A stretch of DNA of 64,000 nt from Polytrichum commune. Lineage: Eukaryota; Streptophyta; Polytrichopsida; Polytrichales; Polytrichaceae. Below, in pieces: positions 29,224 through 41,936 of this stretch. The stretch lies in NCBI GenBank assembly GCA_950295325.1, contig OX485809.1, forward strand, positions 18,166,001-18,230,000. Direction: 5' to 3'. A program made the position numbers and the translations under genes. The stretch's first letter is position 1. Each line of letters begins with the position of its first letter. The notes under the pieces were generated by a model. It made no database searches. It was not told the DNA's origin and was given only the letters and a program-made list of their open reading frames with translations.

Positions 29224-31440
29224 CCCCACACTACATAACAACCACCCAGATAAAACCATTATGGAAGAAATTTTTAACTTCCTTATACAAAGAACCCAAC
29301 CCACAACACTATATAAAGTAAGAGCACACGCAAACATCACGGGAAATGAAGAAGCCGACACACTTGCTAAAGAAGGTACATCTAAGGAACACCTCAATGC
29401 CTTACAACCACATGAATTTGCCCACTCAACTCCATACTACTACCAAAGAGATGAATGGCCATCAATGGACTCAACCCCGGACAAAGGACCTATTAGATTC
29501 CTTGAAAAACATCTTACAAAACACAATAAAAGTATAAATCTATAATTAATCCCCATACTATACCCCAACATAGATAAATGGATAGCCAATGAGAAAATAG
29601 ATAAAGAATTATCCAATAAATTTTGGACAAACAAAAACATTACGGACTCTCAAAAAACATGTCTTCTAAAACTAAGACATGGCCAATATGTGGGAAACGC
29701 CAGGATACAATTGTTCTTCGGTAGGGAAGCCTTCCCATCAATCACATGCCCCATATGCAACTCCCTAGACCCTGATACATGGCTATACGTACTTCTAAAG
29801 TGCAAACAACACCACGTACATGCCCTCCGAACCAAAAGACATAATAAGGCAATATGGGAACTACGAAAACTAATAGTGGCATCAAAAAAGTCAAGATGTT
29901 ATGTTCTCATGAATGCAGGCACATATAATAATAACCCACCAGAAAACATAGTCCCCCCATGGCTACTGCCTTGCACGTGGGGCCAACAAAGATGTCACTG
30001 CAATGCCATATTCAAACCTGTTGCGCACCTCTCCATGAGGATTGCCCGAAACACCATGGGCACAAGGGGGACCCTGGAGTGACACCCGGGACTTGTGGCG
30101 CCGTTGGTGAGAGGGCCCAAGTGATCCTAGTGTGGGCGAGGCCCCCGGGCGTTGGGAACGCCTCCCACCCACGGAGACTAGGAGGCATGAGGGTAAGGTT
30201 ATGAGCTATGCGTAGCTCATGGTGTGGTGATTCTAGAATGCTCAAGATCACCTCAAGCGGAGGTGTGAGCTAGGAGTTATGGCCATTTGAGTGGGGCGCT
30301 GTCCCGGGACAGCGCACTGGTACAGCAGTGCCTGGGAGTGATTCCCGGGACTGCCAAGGTTCAAACAGGCATAACTTCCTCCACACTTGCCCGAATGGGG
30401 CAAGTGAGGAGTGCATCGGAATCTACGTGAAGCGTAGATGAAGATGAAGTGGTTGGTTGTTATGATCAGACATCATAAAAGGAAGTTATGATGGTCTGAA
30501 GCTGCTAGGGGGTTCTTGGCCCAGCAGCTAAAGGAAAATGTCCACTTGGTCCCAACTCTTGGTAGAGAGACAAGAGGTTGGTTGACGGTGGGGTAGGGGC
30601 CCTGCGTAAAGTCCTAGAGGCTTATATGGGTGAGGTGGTGTGGCCTCACCCACCCGAGGCCGAACGGCATGGCCTCCATGGGCTTTGGCCCATTGTGAGG
30701 CCATAGTTCCCTAGTATGCTTCGGGTTGTTATAGTGTTGCTCCGGCAATGCGATGATCAACATAGGATTGGACTTCCATGGATGGAAGTCCACATTTGGG
30801 ATTTGGTTACCGATGAAGGGGTGAGTCCCGAAAGTAAAGTAGGAGGGTTGGTTCCCCTCCTATGAACTATAAGGTCCGGGGTAGGTAGAGCTAACCATTA
30901 GCATGATGGAATGAGAAGGGTTAGCACTCGTAACCTTTGCTAGAATTGAAAATTGGAAAGATTGTTAAGGGGCCTAGCAAGGGTTGTGACAAAACCTGAC
31001 CTCTTACGTGTGAAAGGACTACCATACCAATCCCCGCCACCGACATAATCGAATGAGAACCTAACAATACAATTAATGGAATTCACATACTGTAACGATA
31101 GAATACCAGATGATACTATAACCAAAAAAATATAAAATATAAACCATTAATAGACAATAAAACCAATAGAGGTTGGAACATAGATCCACTAATAGTCATC
31201 ACGGCTGGTGCTAGGGCAACCACACATACCCCCTCTATGAAAAATATTGAAACAATATTGAAAATCCCCAAGATAAACATCAAGCACGCATTTGAGGACA
31301 TTAGTGTTATTGGCATACAATATGCTATGTCCATAATCCTACAGAAAAGGAGAATAGCAAACAACGAGCCACTACCAACAAATACACAACTACCATAGTA
31401 ACCCCAAATACCCGCCAACAAATTAATAATTAGGATGAAA
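29224..31440 (+). pseudogene. 3' end of a LINE (RNase H plus C-terminal zinc region), split by an LTR
   Basis: Reads TLYKVRAHANITGNEEADTL (29312-29371), the C-terminal signature of a cellular-type RNase H domain found in LINEs. It continues in other frames to QLFFGREAFPSITCPICNS, DTWLYVLLKC, HALRTKRHNKAIWELRKL and PPWLLPCTW, a Cys/His-rich tail. After the solo LTR at 30019-30991 the same protein resumes (KPDLLRVKGLPYQSPPP, later GIQYAMSIILQKRRI near 31310-31360). There are several stops and frame changes. The 5' part (endonuclease, RT) is missing, as expected for 5'-truncated LINE copies. The region from 31441 to 32409 contains no further recognised feature. Confidence 0.7.
30019..30991. mobile_element. 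solo LTR, 973 bp, TSD AAACC
   Basis: Starts TGTTGCGCACC, ends GGTTGTGACA, and AAACC is repeated at 30014-30018 and 30992-30996. Deleting it rejoins the LINE reading frame region (…FKP/KPDLL…). It is about as long as, and clearly homologous to, 8680-9655. Confidence 0.85.
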
Positions 31441-32409
31441 AGAAAAGATTAAATGCCAACGACAACTAAGGAACCACTCCAACCCAAGCTAGGGTTGTGG
31501 GCCATAATCTCATGTCAAGCAAAACCACATAGCACATGCAAAGTCACTAACATTAGAACACAACGTCCATACGAGGCATCCACCTTGATTACCCCGATAA
31601 CTATAGTGCCCACCCCGAGAGGGGTTAGTAGTCCTGCACCACTATTATTATGCCAAGAGGGTATAATACCAAGGGTGGGTCGAACGGACATTTCAATCAC
31701 GCTGACCTATGGTCAACGTTTCTTCTCTCTGCTCACATGTTCTCCACGTAAGGTTGTCACTCAATGTGCATGATGGTCACAATTGTTTTTTACAGTGGTT
31801 TACCCATGGAATGTAAGCACAATCCTTTTGTCTTTATTAATGAGTTTGATCACATTACATTTTTTCCTTTGCATGGTTATCTAATATATGTATGATTGTA
31901 TTAGAATGTTTAAGTTGGTTTTAAAAAATCCATCATGGGTAGTTACTCATACCAACTAGCCATCATTAAGTTCCTATCATGCTCCCAATACTAATTGAGT
32001 GGACCAATTGTCTCATTTTAGTTGATAAGGCCATTGAGCTCTAAATCATAAATGTTGCACCTCTCAAAAGCTCATGACTATGTAAGTTCTTGATTTCTTG
32101 TATTTAGTTTCTAGGTTTTGTGTTTATGTTTAGAATGTTGAATTTGATAAGTTGAAAGAAGGCACCCATGCAAGAGCTCACAATAATGCAAAATGTTTAT
32201 ATTGGTCAGCTCTTCAATGGTTTCAAATAGCCAATTGAGATTATAGTAGAAACAACTCTTTATATATATATAGTAATGATATTGGGCATGTCAAAGGATA
32301 TAGAGTTTAAGTACATGCGCTTGTAGAAAAATGTGGGTCACAATGGCATTTGGTTTTTACATAAACACATTTGTTATTAAATCTAGAATATTTATCGTAT
32401 TTATCGTAT

Positions 32410-34660
32410 GTAGTCCAATATTTTTGAAACGTATGTCTTTTAATCGGATTAATTTTTGGGGTTCATAATTTAGTTCTTGTTTGTCATCAAAGTGTCCACA
32501 AACATGTTTATCCATGTTTGCATACATGTTAGTGGGACCTATATGACCATTTAATGAAGTATTAGTGTTCCTAAATATGTCAATTAGTGAAATGTTTCAT
32601 TGGATAGGTAATTGCAAATCACATTGCTTCTCACTTGAAAATTGGAGTTGAGATGCAAAAGTCACTTGGGGGAAAGAAATAGCAATTATTCTCTTTCCGT
32701 AATGATGCATGCTCTCCCATATTAATTAAGAATTTTGAGTTCAATAACCAGCATAATTAGGGGGACCTTTATGACCATTTAATGAACATAAGAATCTTCA
32801 ATTGCTAGGTTACACTAATAATCAACAACCTTACCATTTGTGTCATTTCATTACACTTGGCGTTCAATATCTTGGTGATATCTTAGTATGAATATGTTCA
32901 ACAATGTTGTGAGGTGTATGCCAATGTTACACGATGGTGCATGATTTGACTCAAGTTTACACAAATGACACTTGACATTAGTATGCTCAAGAATATCTTC
33001 CTCTTAAATACTAAAATGTAAACACATGACACTTGCCATTAGTATGCTCACTAAATATTTTCCTTAGAATACTAAAACACAAAACTATCGTCTCAAGTAT
33101 CCCTACGTGCTACCACAAAGTTCCAAATTTAAAACATTTCATTTTTTTAAAGTTCCTTTTATGTTGATGAATAATATAGTAATGGAAATTAATAGACGCG
33201 ACACTTGGAGACCTCTAGGTATCTAGACTAGGCCCTTTGCAAACAGTGTATGTGACACTAAATACCATGAACGGTGCAATGTGAAGTTGGCTATGGCACC
33301 GTCCTGTAACCAAGTGACCAAGGATTCAACTCTCACCATGCTTGACATGCTTGCTTGAATCTAATAGTGATAAGGATAACCCCAATGGTTGATCTCAACT
33401 GGCTAGTAGGTGGGACTTAGATGAAAGTGCATAAGCAACCATTCCTTTTTCACGACAGTGTGGATATATTCGTTAATTACCTTCTGAACTTGTTTTATGT
33501 AATTTCGAAGGGTAGGTTCAGGATGCAGGTTTTGGGTCAGTTACATTAACACAATTGTAAACCTTAAATGAAAATGCTTGTGATGTTGAGCTCATGATCA
33601 TCTGAAATGCCCCCATTAACACAACATGACATATTCAATTACCACACAGTCAAACAACTAAAACAAAGAAATCATAAACAAGATGAGTGAGATATTGCAA
33701 TTTCCAGTAAATCCCATTTGAAAACATGTGTGACTGTGACCCATGTTTTCCATTGGTGATGCAACATCCTTCCACAACCCTCAAAGTGTCATGTATGCAG
33801 TTTCATACATATGATAAGCTCTCTGATGACATCTCAACAAGGTCGAACTAAGGACCACTTCACACACGAGCCAAGAGCCATGACCATGAAATTGTGAGAG
33901 CCCACAAGAAAGTGTCCAAAGGCCGTCCCAAGACACCTCCAAAATCACGTAGTGTGGTCACCGATCCTCAAGTGTATTGTGAAGCCATATGTGACCGGGC
34001 CCTCAACCAAATGCTATTTCAATGAATTTCTACTCATGCCGGGCTTCACACGTGATAAAATATAATAAATCAACAATTGTGAGCGTTTGGAGTGCCATGG
34101 TCTCCCAATGGTTTTGTGTTAAGCCTCCTCCAAGAGATGGTTTTTGAAAATAGTCCAAGTGACCATGAAACATGATCCATTTGATGCCATGTAGGAATCC
34201 ATGTAGACTTCACATCCATCTTGCATTCACACACTGAGTTGGTCCCTCAAGCGTAGTGTGAAGTGAACTTGGACCGGCTCCGCCTTTTCCACCATTGAGA
34301 GTGCTTGAAGTGTAATGGTCACGGGCTCTCAGTCTCGTGTGTGAAGTGGCCCTAAGTAAACATCTATGAGATGCAATCTCTTGTGCTTCCATCTGTGATA
34401 CTATATGATGGCATGCTTAAAAACGAACACACACACATACAAAACCCACAATCTGTGAAAGAAATTGATGTGGCTCTTGCTATTGTTTAGCTAGGTGGAA
34501 TTTTGACCTTGGTGGGCAGTGTAACAGCTCAGATACAATGGCAACTCAAACAATTGCTACACGCATATTGAATTGGATATGTGAAGGAAAATTCTGGTGA
34601 ACTATGTGGTGTTAAAAGTCTTCCTCGTTGTTCCTAAATCTAGTGGGTTGTCCATGGATT
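32410..34660. repeat. duplicated segment, copy 1 (pairs with 58792-61066)
   Basis: About 2.25 kb nearly identical to 58792-61066, starting at GTAGTCCAATATTTTTG. Copy 2 has an extra tandem unit of about 22 bp (CATGTTTATCCATGTTTGCA...). No convincing gene; the 60-codon open frame at 34210-34392 is present unchanged in both copies but has no domain. The homology resumes beyond later insertions (37757-38138, 39482-39760 with 61223-61830), so the whole unit is a multi-kb repeat. Confidence 0.85.
33285..33450 (+). repeat. possible tRNA-derived SINE
   Basis: Contains TTGGCTATGGC followed by GGATTCAACTC, resembling the A and B boxes of a tRNA-type pol III promoter. It is duplicated with the surrounding segment (59690-59855). 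The 3' boundary and flanking duplication are not clear. Confidence 0.3.
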
Positions 34661-34874
34661 GGCATATTGAATTGGATATGTGAAGGAAAATTGTGATGAA
34701 CTATGTGATGTTTAAAGTCTTCCTCGTTGTACCTAAATCTAGTGGGTTGTCCATAGATTGGCATATTGAATTGGATATGTGAAGGAAAATTGTGATGAAC
34801 TATGTGGTGTTAAAAGTCTTCTTGGTTGTACCTAAATCTAGTGGGTTGTCCATGGATTGGCATATTGAATTGGA
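34566..34874. repeat. tandem repeat, about 98-bp unit, left block
   Basis: Three full units of a sequence beginning GCATATTGAATTGGATATGTG and ending GTCCATGGATTG, plus the start of a fourth. The array continues at 37468-37756 with about three more units; the 2.6-kb element has split it. The partner copy at 60966-61066 holds only one unit, so the array expanded after duplication. Confidence 0.85.
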
Positions 34875-37467
34875 CTCGGGGAGGTGACTATCGGAATTTT
34901 AGAAACCACGTGAGATAAAACATAGGGTCAATTTAATTCGTTGAGGGTAAATTTTATAAGTTTGTTAGATCTACCATAGCATTGGAAATATGTCCCCAAC
35001 ATGATTACATGTAAAATAAGGTGTTGAATAAATCCTTCATTTTAGTAAGTAGTAGAAAAAAAATAAGGTCATAGATATTGGATCCCCCCAAATGTATGTA
35101 GTAGGATCAATAGAATAATATGGGTTTGACTACTTGGATGAATAATGTTTAAATTCTGTCCAAATTTGAACGAAATGCGTTAGTATGGAGGGAAATGTTA
35201 TGGATTTTGTTTGGGGAAGGAATGTTGCGACTTCTCAACGACCCTTGGGCTTGATTGGGGTTTGGGCAAGCATAGTGGCGCGAAAGCGGTAGGTAAGACA
35301 TAGTTTTTGGAGCTTTCTTCTTTGTTCCATAGCATTCACACAGGGTGTTTCACAAGCACCGAAGATTCGGCTTAGTCCGCTCTCGTGCAGCTAAAGTCGA
35401 TTTCAAACTCCACCTCTTTGATTTTCCCCTTTCATTGTCCGTTTTTGACGACATACTATTGATTTCCGACGCCCTCTTGAATGTAGGATGTAGAAAGATG
35501 AAGAGTTTCAAGATCTGAATGTGAGCGTAGAAAGATGAGATGTTGATGATTATATCAATGTTTCATCTTCTACAGAGAGAATGTTGGGTCTTGGGATGGA
35601 TTGTGAAGTGTATTTTATGCAGAGCAGTACGACAACTATCTCATTTACAGTTAAATCGGTTGTTAAGAGGACAAGGGGAAGACCTTCCAAAAATCTGCAA
35701 CCTACATGTGTCCTCAATGGAGTTGACTAGGGTACGTGGTGTATATGACAAATTCAAATAATGAGACGGAAGTTAGGTACAAGGTGGGGAAGTTGCAGGT
35801 ATTCCATTGACCGTCACAATTGGGAGGTGAACAAAGGTAAATAAACAAATATTGCCGGAACCAGTTTTATGGTCTATCTTAATTATTTTAGAAAAGTCCT
35901 TGGACACTTCAAATTCAAATGTGACCACTCGGATTCTATTTGGGTTGATATAGATAGCATAATTTGCACAGTGACTATGTTATTTGATGTAGAGAAGGAT
36001 GTCTTTGAGCTTGATCCGGTTGATGACAATTCCTTGAATGAGTTTGTGGAGAAATCTACATAAAATTGATAGCGATGTAGGATATTGGTTGTGACCCTAT
36101 ACCCATACCACAAAATAACTAATTTTGTTTTTTAGTATAGAAATTATGAATGATTGTTGTAGAAAATATTTTCTAAGTTAGTAGGTGTTATTCAATCTAT
36201 GAAATTCTCTTGCTTCATTCAAAGATGTCATTTATTAATGAGCATTGGATGGTTGAAGTGATAAGCATGTATTCGTCTTTTCAAATGCATGAAGATGATG
36301 AGTTAACTCTCAATCCAAATTCGGAGGAAGTTAGGTATTACGCATTCCTAAACCTTAAATTTGCACATTTTCTTGCTATTTGGTCTTGAATAGATTTTTG
36401 AATGAGCATCTTCAATTCTCTAAAGCTAAAACCTAGTTTTTAAGCCATGAAATTATGAGAATTAAGGTTGGCTTGTGTTCATTCTTCATCAGTTTTTGTT
36501 GTTGCTTTTACTTATCTTGCTAGTAGTGTCTAATATTTCAACATTCTGTTGATTGCCTTTTTGTTATAACAACCTTTTGTAGATGATCGATTGGTGTGCT
36601 GCAACATTTGACAACCTCACCATGATAGCTAGACTCGGAGGATTGTGCTTTGCCTTCGAAGAATACGGTGTTGGAGTGGTTGGAGACTTTGAAGGTTGCT
36701 GTCTCATGCCAATAATTAGTTTTAGTTATTCGTCATCATTGGTGTTAAACCTCTCTAAATTTTTTAGTCTTATCATGTGATTGTAGAGGATATTGACATG
36801 TACCTTAACATATGTTTTGGAGGGTGCATAGTTTTATCCTAACCCTCCACATTGTAAATATTTGGTACAATGTTGAATGTGTTTGTGAACACAATTAAAG
36901 TAAATGTTTTCAATTTTTGTATTTAGGTTTCTTTCATTTAAATGCAATCTTTTGTTTTGGAATATATAGTTGTACACATTTTCATGTCTTGTGATAGTTG
37001 GTTGTATTTTTTTTTGTTCTATCCGCATTTACAACTTGTTTATGTTAGCTTCTACATTTTGTTATCTCCATGTTTATTGGTAACCTTTTAACTAGTATCA
37101 AAGTGCTATTGGTTGTGTTTTGAATGGGACTTTGAATGGTTTAGCATTGGTATAACTAATTAAAACTGATTGAATAACAAGATGGAAGATATGAAACGTT
37201 TGTTGCTAACATAATTGATTTTGCAATGCTATAGTATTCCGTCCACTATTTGGTACTTGTACGATTTATTAAAAAAAATATGGTGCCAAAAAATAGCCTC
37301 TCTAAATAATTACAAATAAATTTAGGGTGCTAAAAAATATGTCAAAGTAACTTTATATCTACAAATAGGGAGGAAAAAAATATTGAGAGGTGCATAAATA
37401 TTCCCCCATAAAATACCCCATTATCGCACGTGGTTACAAAATGTAAGGGGGTGTGATCCCCCCGTGG
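34875..37467. mobile_element. 2.6-kb DNA element inside the tandem array, TSD AATTGGA
   Basis: Begins CTCGGGGAGGTGAC, ends ATCCCCCCGTGG, with AATTGGA repeated at 34868-34874 and 37468-37474. The inverted ends are short and imperfect, and both contain AACCACGTG a little further in. It contains short open pieces that might be exons: about 35530-35720 (frame ending VKRTRGRPSKN), 35869-36063 and 36583-36780. No transposase signature is recognised, so it could be non-autonomous or carry captured host sequence. Confidence 0.6.
35530..36780 (+). other. possible exon fragments with an AT-hook-like motif
   Basis: In the frame around 35530-35720 the sequence reads DYINVSSSTERMLGLGMDC and KRTRGRPSKN, whose RGRP core is the hallmark of AT-hooks that bind the minor groove of AT-rich DNA. 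Further pieces read LDPVDDNSLNEFVEKS (up to 36063) and, after a plausible TTTTGTAG acceptor near 36582, IDWCAATFDNLTMIARLGG. These may be exons of a gene inside the DNA element, but joins cannot be proven and no known family is recognised. Confidence 0.25.
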
Positions 37468-37756
37468 AATTGGATATGTGAAGGAAAATTGTGATGAACT
37501 ATGTGGTGTTAAAAGTCTTTTTGGTTGTACCTAAATATAGTGGGTTGTCTATGGATTGGCATATTGAATTGGATATGTGAAGGAAAATTGTGATGAACTA
37601 TGTGGTGTTAAAAGTCTTCCTCGTTGTTCCTAAATCTAGTGGGTTGTCCATAGATTGGCATATTGAATTGGATATGTGAAGGAAAATTGTGATGAACTAT
37701 GTGGTGTTAAAAGTCTTCCTCGTTGTTCCTAAATCTAGTGGGTTGTCCATAGATTG
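37468..37756. repeat. tandem repeat, about 98-bp unit, right block
   Basis: Continuation of the array at 34566-34874 on the other side of the inserted element; about three units, the last running into the shared sequence GAAGTCCTTTCCAATCACATC. Confidence 0.85.
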
Positions 37757-38138
37757 AAGTCCTTTCCAATCACATCATATTAGCCAAAATAAAACTGTGT
37801 GTGTTGACATGTGACAAAAGATCAGCACTCAAACATTTATGAACAAAGACAATTTCAGAATGTCACTGCAGTCTCACTTCCATGATACAACGCTTGACTA
37901 TACAACACCTCGACTATATGACACATTTCATGTTGACCGATCTACCTCCATACTACAACTACGAGGCTCGTAACACAACATTTTTTAAGCCCGGTTTGTC
38001 ATATAGTAGAGGTCACTAATGAGCATAAGTGGCGGGACCCACACTAGGACTTGCCTTGGGATTGAGGAGATGTTCCAAATACGAAATGAATTCGAAAAAG
38101 AACATGAATCATGTTCATCGGTGGGTGAAATTAACTTG

Positions 38139-39481
38139 TGTCACCCAAAGTTCGCCACCCTTAATTTCGTCCTAGCCCGAGTGGAAAATATTGGAATGAC
38201 ACGTAGTAATGATATTTCAATGTATAATTATTTCAATTAAAAGAGTGCGAGTGTTTAAAAACACTTACCTCAATGGTCAATCACCAATACATTTAAAAGT
38301 TACACACACCCTTTCCTACTTAATGAATCCAACACTTTAAATCTAAACATCATAAGTCAAAAACTATAACAGTGTGTCATTATTTTTTTGGAAGTTTGGA
38401 CATAGTTTCGGTTTTTTGGCTCTCAAAAATTCATATGAAGTCCAAGAAATGAGTTCTTGGTATCCATGGATAGGTAATGAAGTCCTCTACATGAATATGA
38501 AATAATATTTCTACTGCCACAAAGTATATGGTCACAATTCTACGCTGTTCCCTTTGAATCTGCATTTTTCACTAGTTTTTGGAAGTTTGGACATAGTCTC
38601 GGTTTTTTGGCTCTCAAAAATTCATATGAAGTCCAAAAAATGAGTTCTTGGTATCCATGGATAGGTAATGAAGTCCTCTACATGAATGTGCAATAATATT
38701 TCTACTGCCACAAAGTATATGGTCACAATTCTACGCTGTTCCCTTTGAATCTACACTTTTTCACTAGTTTTTGGAAGTTTGGACATAGTCTCGGTTTTTT
38801 GGCTTTCAAAAATTCATATGAAGTCCAACAAAACTAAATGCTCCAATAAGAGACTTTGCACATCCGCATAAGTATAAGGATAATCAATGTAAATCCAAGT
38901 AGTCAAACAAAGCTATAAATTGAACTTTAAATCATTCACGCCCAACTATTACTAACAAGAGGTCAAGCCCTCTTTAAGGCCAACTAGCCTTGGCTCCTAA
39001 CTTTACACCTATGCACACACACGTGCTCCTATCTTGCTTCCCACGCACCCACACTTATAACACGTGGGGTGCCAAGGAGCACGAAGGAAAGAGAGGAGGA
39101 GTGAGGGAAGAACGAGGTCTTAAATAATGAGTTTGAGGAGGTGAGCACCCTCAAGGCTCACGATAAGCCTTCGAAATCTCCTCCTACTTTGTAGGCTCTC
39201 ATCTTATCTCTTGAGCCTTTTTCCTAAAACAAACACCAAAGGTCTTAATTCAATCATTTAACTACCCTTGGATCTCTACCTACTACGCTTACCAACTACG
39301 GAGCTTCCTTTTACTACTACACTTTTAATTAATCCACTCCAAATGAGCCTAATGCTTAAACCTAGCTTCTTTCAAGCTTCACTCTTTTTATATTTTTGTA
39401 AATAATCATAAAACACTAAAACATCCCTTGTAATGGTTTACAAGAGTTAAAACAAACATGTGGGCCCATTTTGGGCTCACA
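38139..39481 (-). mobile_element. solo LTR, 1343 bp, TSD ACTTG, with empty site known
   Basis: Starts TGTCACCCAAAG and ends GGGCTCACA; ACTTG lies at 38134-38138 and 39482-39486. The duplicated segment near 61600-61620 shows the uninterrupted target TTAACTTGACTCAAG, so this insertion happened after the duplication. It holds a tandem repeat of about 190 bp, 2.3 copies (38388-38830). Same LTR group as 11728-13123, opposite orientation. Confidence 0.92.
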
Positions 39482-39759
39482 ACTTGACTCAAGTTATTTG
39501 TTCTAAACCATGGTTTTAGAACAAATGTTGCACTTTTACATCCTTGGGTTTAGGCGGAAGTTGAAGTAGAACTGAAAAAAAATTCAACTAATCTTTTGTT
39601 GTGTCTATTCGAGTTTTGGTTGAAATTTGGGTGGAGGTTGGAACTCATATTTAAGTATATTTGGACAAACCAATTGTCCAAAAAAAAACAACAAATAGAT
39701 GTGCACTTATGAGGACAAAAACATTGAACAACAACAAGTGGCTAGTCGCATGGTCTTTG

Positions 39760-40101
39760 CCTTAGTATTTGAGCAAAAAAAAAATTAACATGACGATATT
39801 GTGGAACATAATTTGGAAGTTTAAATGCAAAATATATTGGTTTATGGTCTGTCCAATATGCTTCAAGAACTCTAGAGATGCATTGTTAAGTTGGAGCATT
39901 TGTCCATACATTATCAATTTGGAAATCATATATGGTTGTACTTTCTTGAAATTGAAGACATATGTTATAAAATTTCATGAAATGTTGGAGTTCTTTGATA
40001 TCAGATGAATTTTGGTTGAGCATATTGATGTTAAAATCACCTAATATTGTTGTAGGACAAGAGGTTGGTATTGTACTTAAAAAGTGTCGAAGGTGGTTCA
40101 A
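39760..40101 (-). pseudogene. endonuclease/exonuclease/phosphatase (EEP) domain relic
   Basis: On the minus strand: PTTILGDFNINMLNQNSS, then ESTTIYDFQIDNVWTNAP, and after a stop and frame change RVLEAYWTDHKPIYFAF. GDFN and the DHKPI end are the conserved catalytic blocks of the AP-endonuclease-like fold used by LINEs and by Helentron-type rolling-circle elements. The spacing of GDFN to DHKP and the Ile-Asp-x-Val/Ile-Trp block remind me of the latter, but this is from memory. The copy is broken and has no RT or helicase beside it. Confidence 0.6.
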
Positions 40102-40430
40102 TAATGTTTGATGACTGTGAAAATATAATTAGTAATAAGGAAATGTGAAAAAAATAGTGGCAAGCTAATGAATGCGAAAATGCAATGAGGAAATAGGAAA
40201 AATGAAAATATAGTAAGCAAGAAAAGTGAAAATGCAATGAGTAATAGAAAAAGTAAAAATGCAGTGAATAAAAAACGGATGAATGTGAAAATGCTACTAA
40301 GTAGGCACAATGAAAATGCAATGATGAAAATGACAATGTAAAATGCACTGAATAATTAGGTAACTTGAAAATACATCAAGTAACAATTGAACATGAAAAT
40401 GCAATGAGTAACTAAAGAATGCCAAAACAA
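40102..40430. repeat. degenerate minisatellite with TGAAAATGCAATGAGTAA core
   Basis: About ten irregular units containing GTGAAAATGCAATGAG or close variants. The biased composition opens hydrophobic frames on the minus strand at 40037-40527, which are not genes. Region 40431-41214 holds nothing recognised. Confidence 0.65.
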
Positions 40431-41214
40431 AATATTGAATACGATGGTACAAATACGATGATATGTTGTTGTTTTCATAATCGTAGATGTTGTCGCTTTT
40501 GGACAAAATGCCAAAGTCAATACACATATGTAAAATTTAAAGTTCAAATCAATTTTGAACTTGCTATATACTATAAAACACTATAACACACAACCAATAT
40601 AATATACTATAACACACTAGAATACACTATGACATATGTATCAAGGCAAATTTTTGTAAATGATATCAAACAGAAGAAGATGCTATGATCACATCAAGAT
40701 TATCATTGGATTTATTGAATCTAATAAGTTCACCCAAAGGACTCAAATGAAACTCACCTCTTGCAACTAGGGAGCCTAGTGCTTCAATGCTGCAATGCGG
40801 TTGGTTACATAAAAATCAAAGAAATCAGATTCAAACTTGTGCAACAGGGCCTAAATTCATGCGGCGCTCACAAATGCAGCAATAGACACTACTAGAGATT
40901 GTATACAATCTAGACCTGTAACATGACATTTATTGAAGTAAAGAAAGACGTGACTTAATAGCATATATTACTAGAAATTGTGTTATCTATGACATGTCTT
41001 GGGGGACCATGCCCTACAACCCATGGATCGTTCATTTGGACATAGCCAATATGTTTAGGACCATTGCTTATGATGTCTGAATATACTAATTATTTTACGG
41101 GCTCCATACTAAATTATTACTTAACGTTAAAGCGTGCATGCATGTGTAGGGCTATCATTGGTTCATATGTTGAAAAATGAGTGAACCTATTTTTTAACAA
41201 ATGAGTGACATTTA

Positions 41215-41404
41215 AAAGAGTTATCCACCATTAGTAAGTCCAATCTTCACCTCCTGAGCCTTGCCATCTATAAACACCTATAGTTCTAAGTGCCTAGTCA
41301 CTTACCTAATAGGCTAAGCCAAAGGCGGGGGCCAAGGGATTTGATCCTTGAACCTCTTGGCTCCCACATAGAGGCCTTAGCCACTAAGCCACCACTCCGC
41401 GCAT
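41215..41404 (-). mobile_element. tRNA-derived SINE
   Basis: Read on the minus strand from about 41404: GGAGTGGTGGCTTAGTGGC supplies a good A box (TGGCTTAGTGG) and GGATCAAATCC a B box about 35 bases later, the spacing and form of an internal RNA polymerase III promoter. The 3' end is not sharply defined and I see no clear flanking duplication. Confidence 0.55.
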
Positions 41405-41439
41405 GATATATTAGAAGTATTTAAAACATTTGTATATAG

Positions 41440-41930
41440 AGGCCCCAAGTTACTCTTTATTTTTTATTTACTGTATACAATATAATATATTATATACAAC
41501 ATATATTATTTATTGTCTATTATTTATTGCTTATAATTTATTGTCCAGTATTTGTTGTATACTGCTTATTATTTATTATTTACTGCCTTGTATTTACTGT
41601 TTATATTATCATATTTACTATGTATTGCGTAATATTCATTGTTTATAGTATTTTATATTATCTATTTTATATATTATTTTCAATATGTTATTATTATATG
41701 TTATATATAGTATATTATTTCATATTTATAGTATGATATTTCATATTTCATATTTATAGTATATTAGTACTATTAATGGTCTTCTGTTTATTATTTATAG
41801 AATTTATATTATTTTAAGTATGTTATTCTTATCTAATGTATATAGTATATTATTTACTATTTATGGTCTGATATTTATTATTTAATTGTTTCTATTAATG
41901 GTGTGCTATTCTTATTTACTATTTATCCCG
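41440..41930. repeat. AT-rich simple-sequence region
   Basis: Long run of TATTTAT/TATTGT-type words without unit regularity. The open frames here are compositional. Confidence 0.7.
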
Positions 41931-41936
41931 GGTACG

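Noticed and set aside
34210-34392. Conserved 60-codon ORF present twice (also 60614-60796)
   Set aside because: Identity reflects the recent segment duplication, not selection; no domain.
40037-40547. Hydrophobic minus-strand ORFs resembling membrane proteins
   Set aside because: Phe/Ser/His-rich translations of a degenerate minisatellite.
41430-41736. Tyr/Ile-rich ORFs
   Set aside because: Translation of TATTTAT-type low-complexity DNA.
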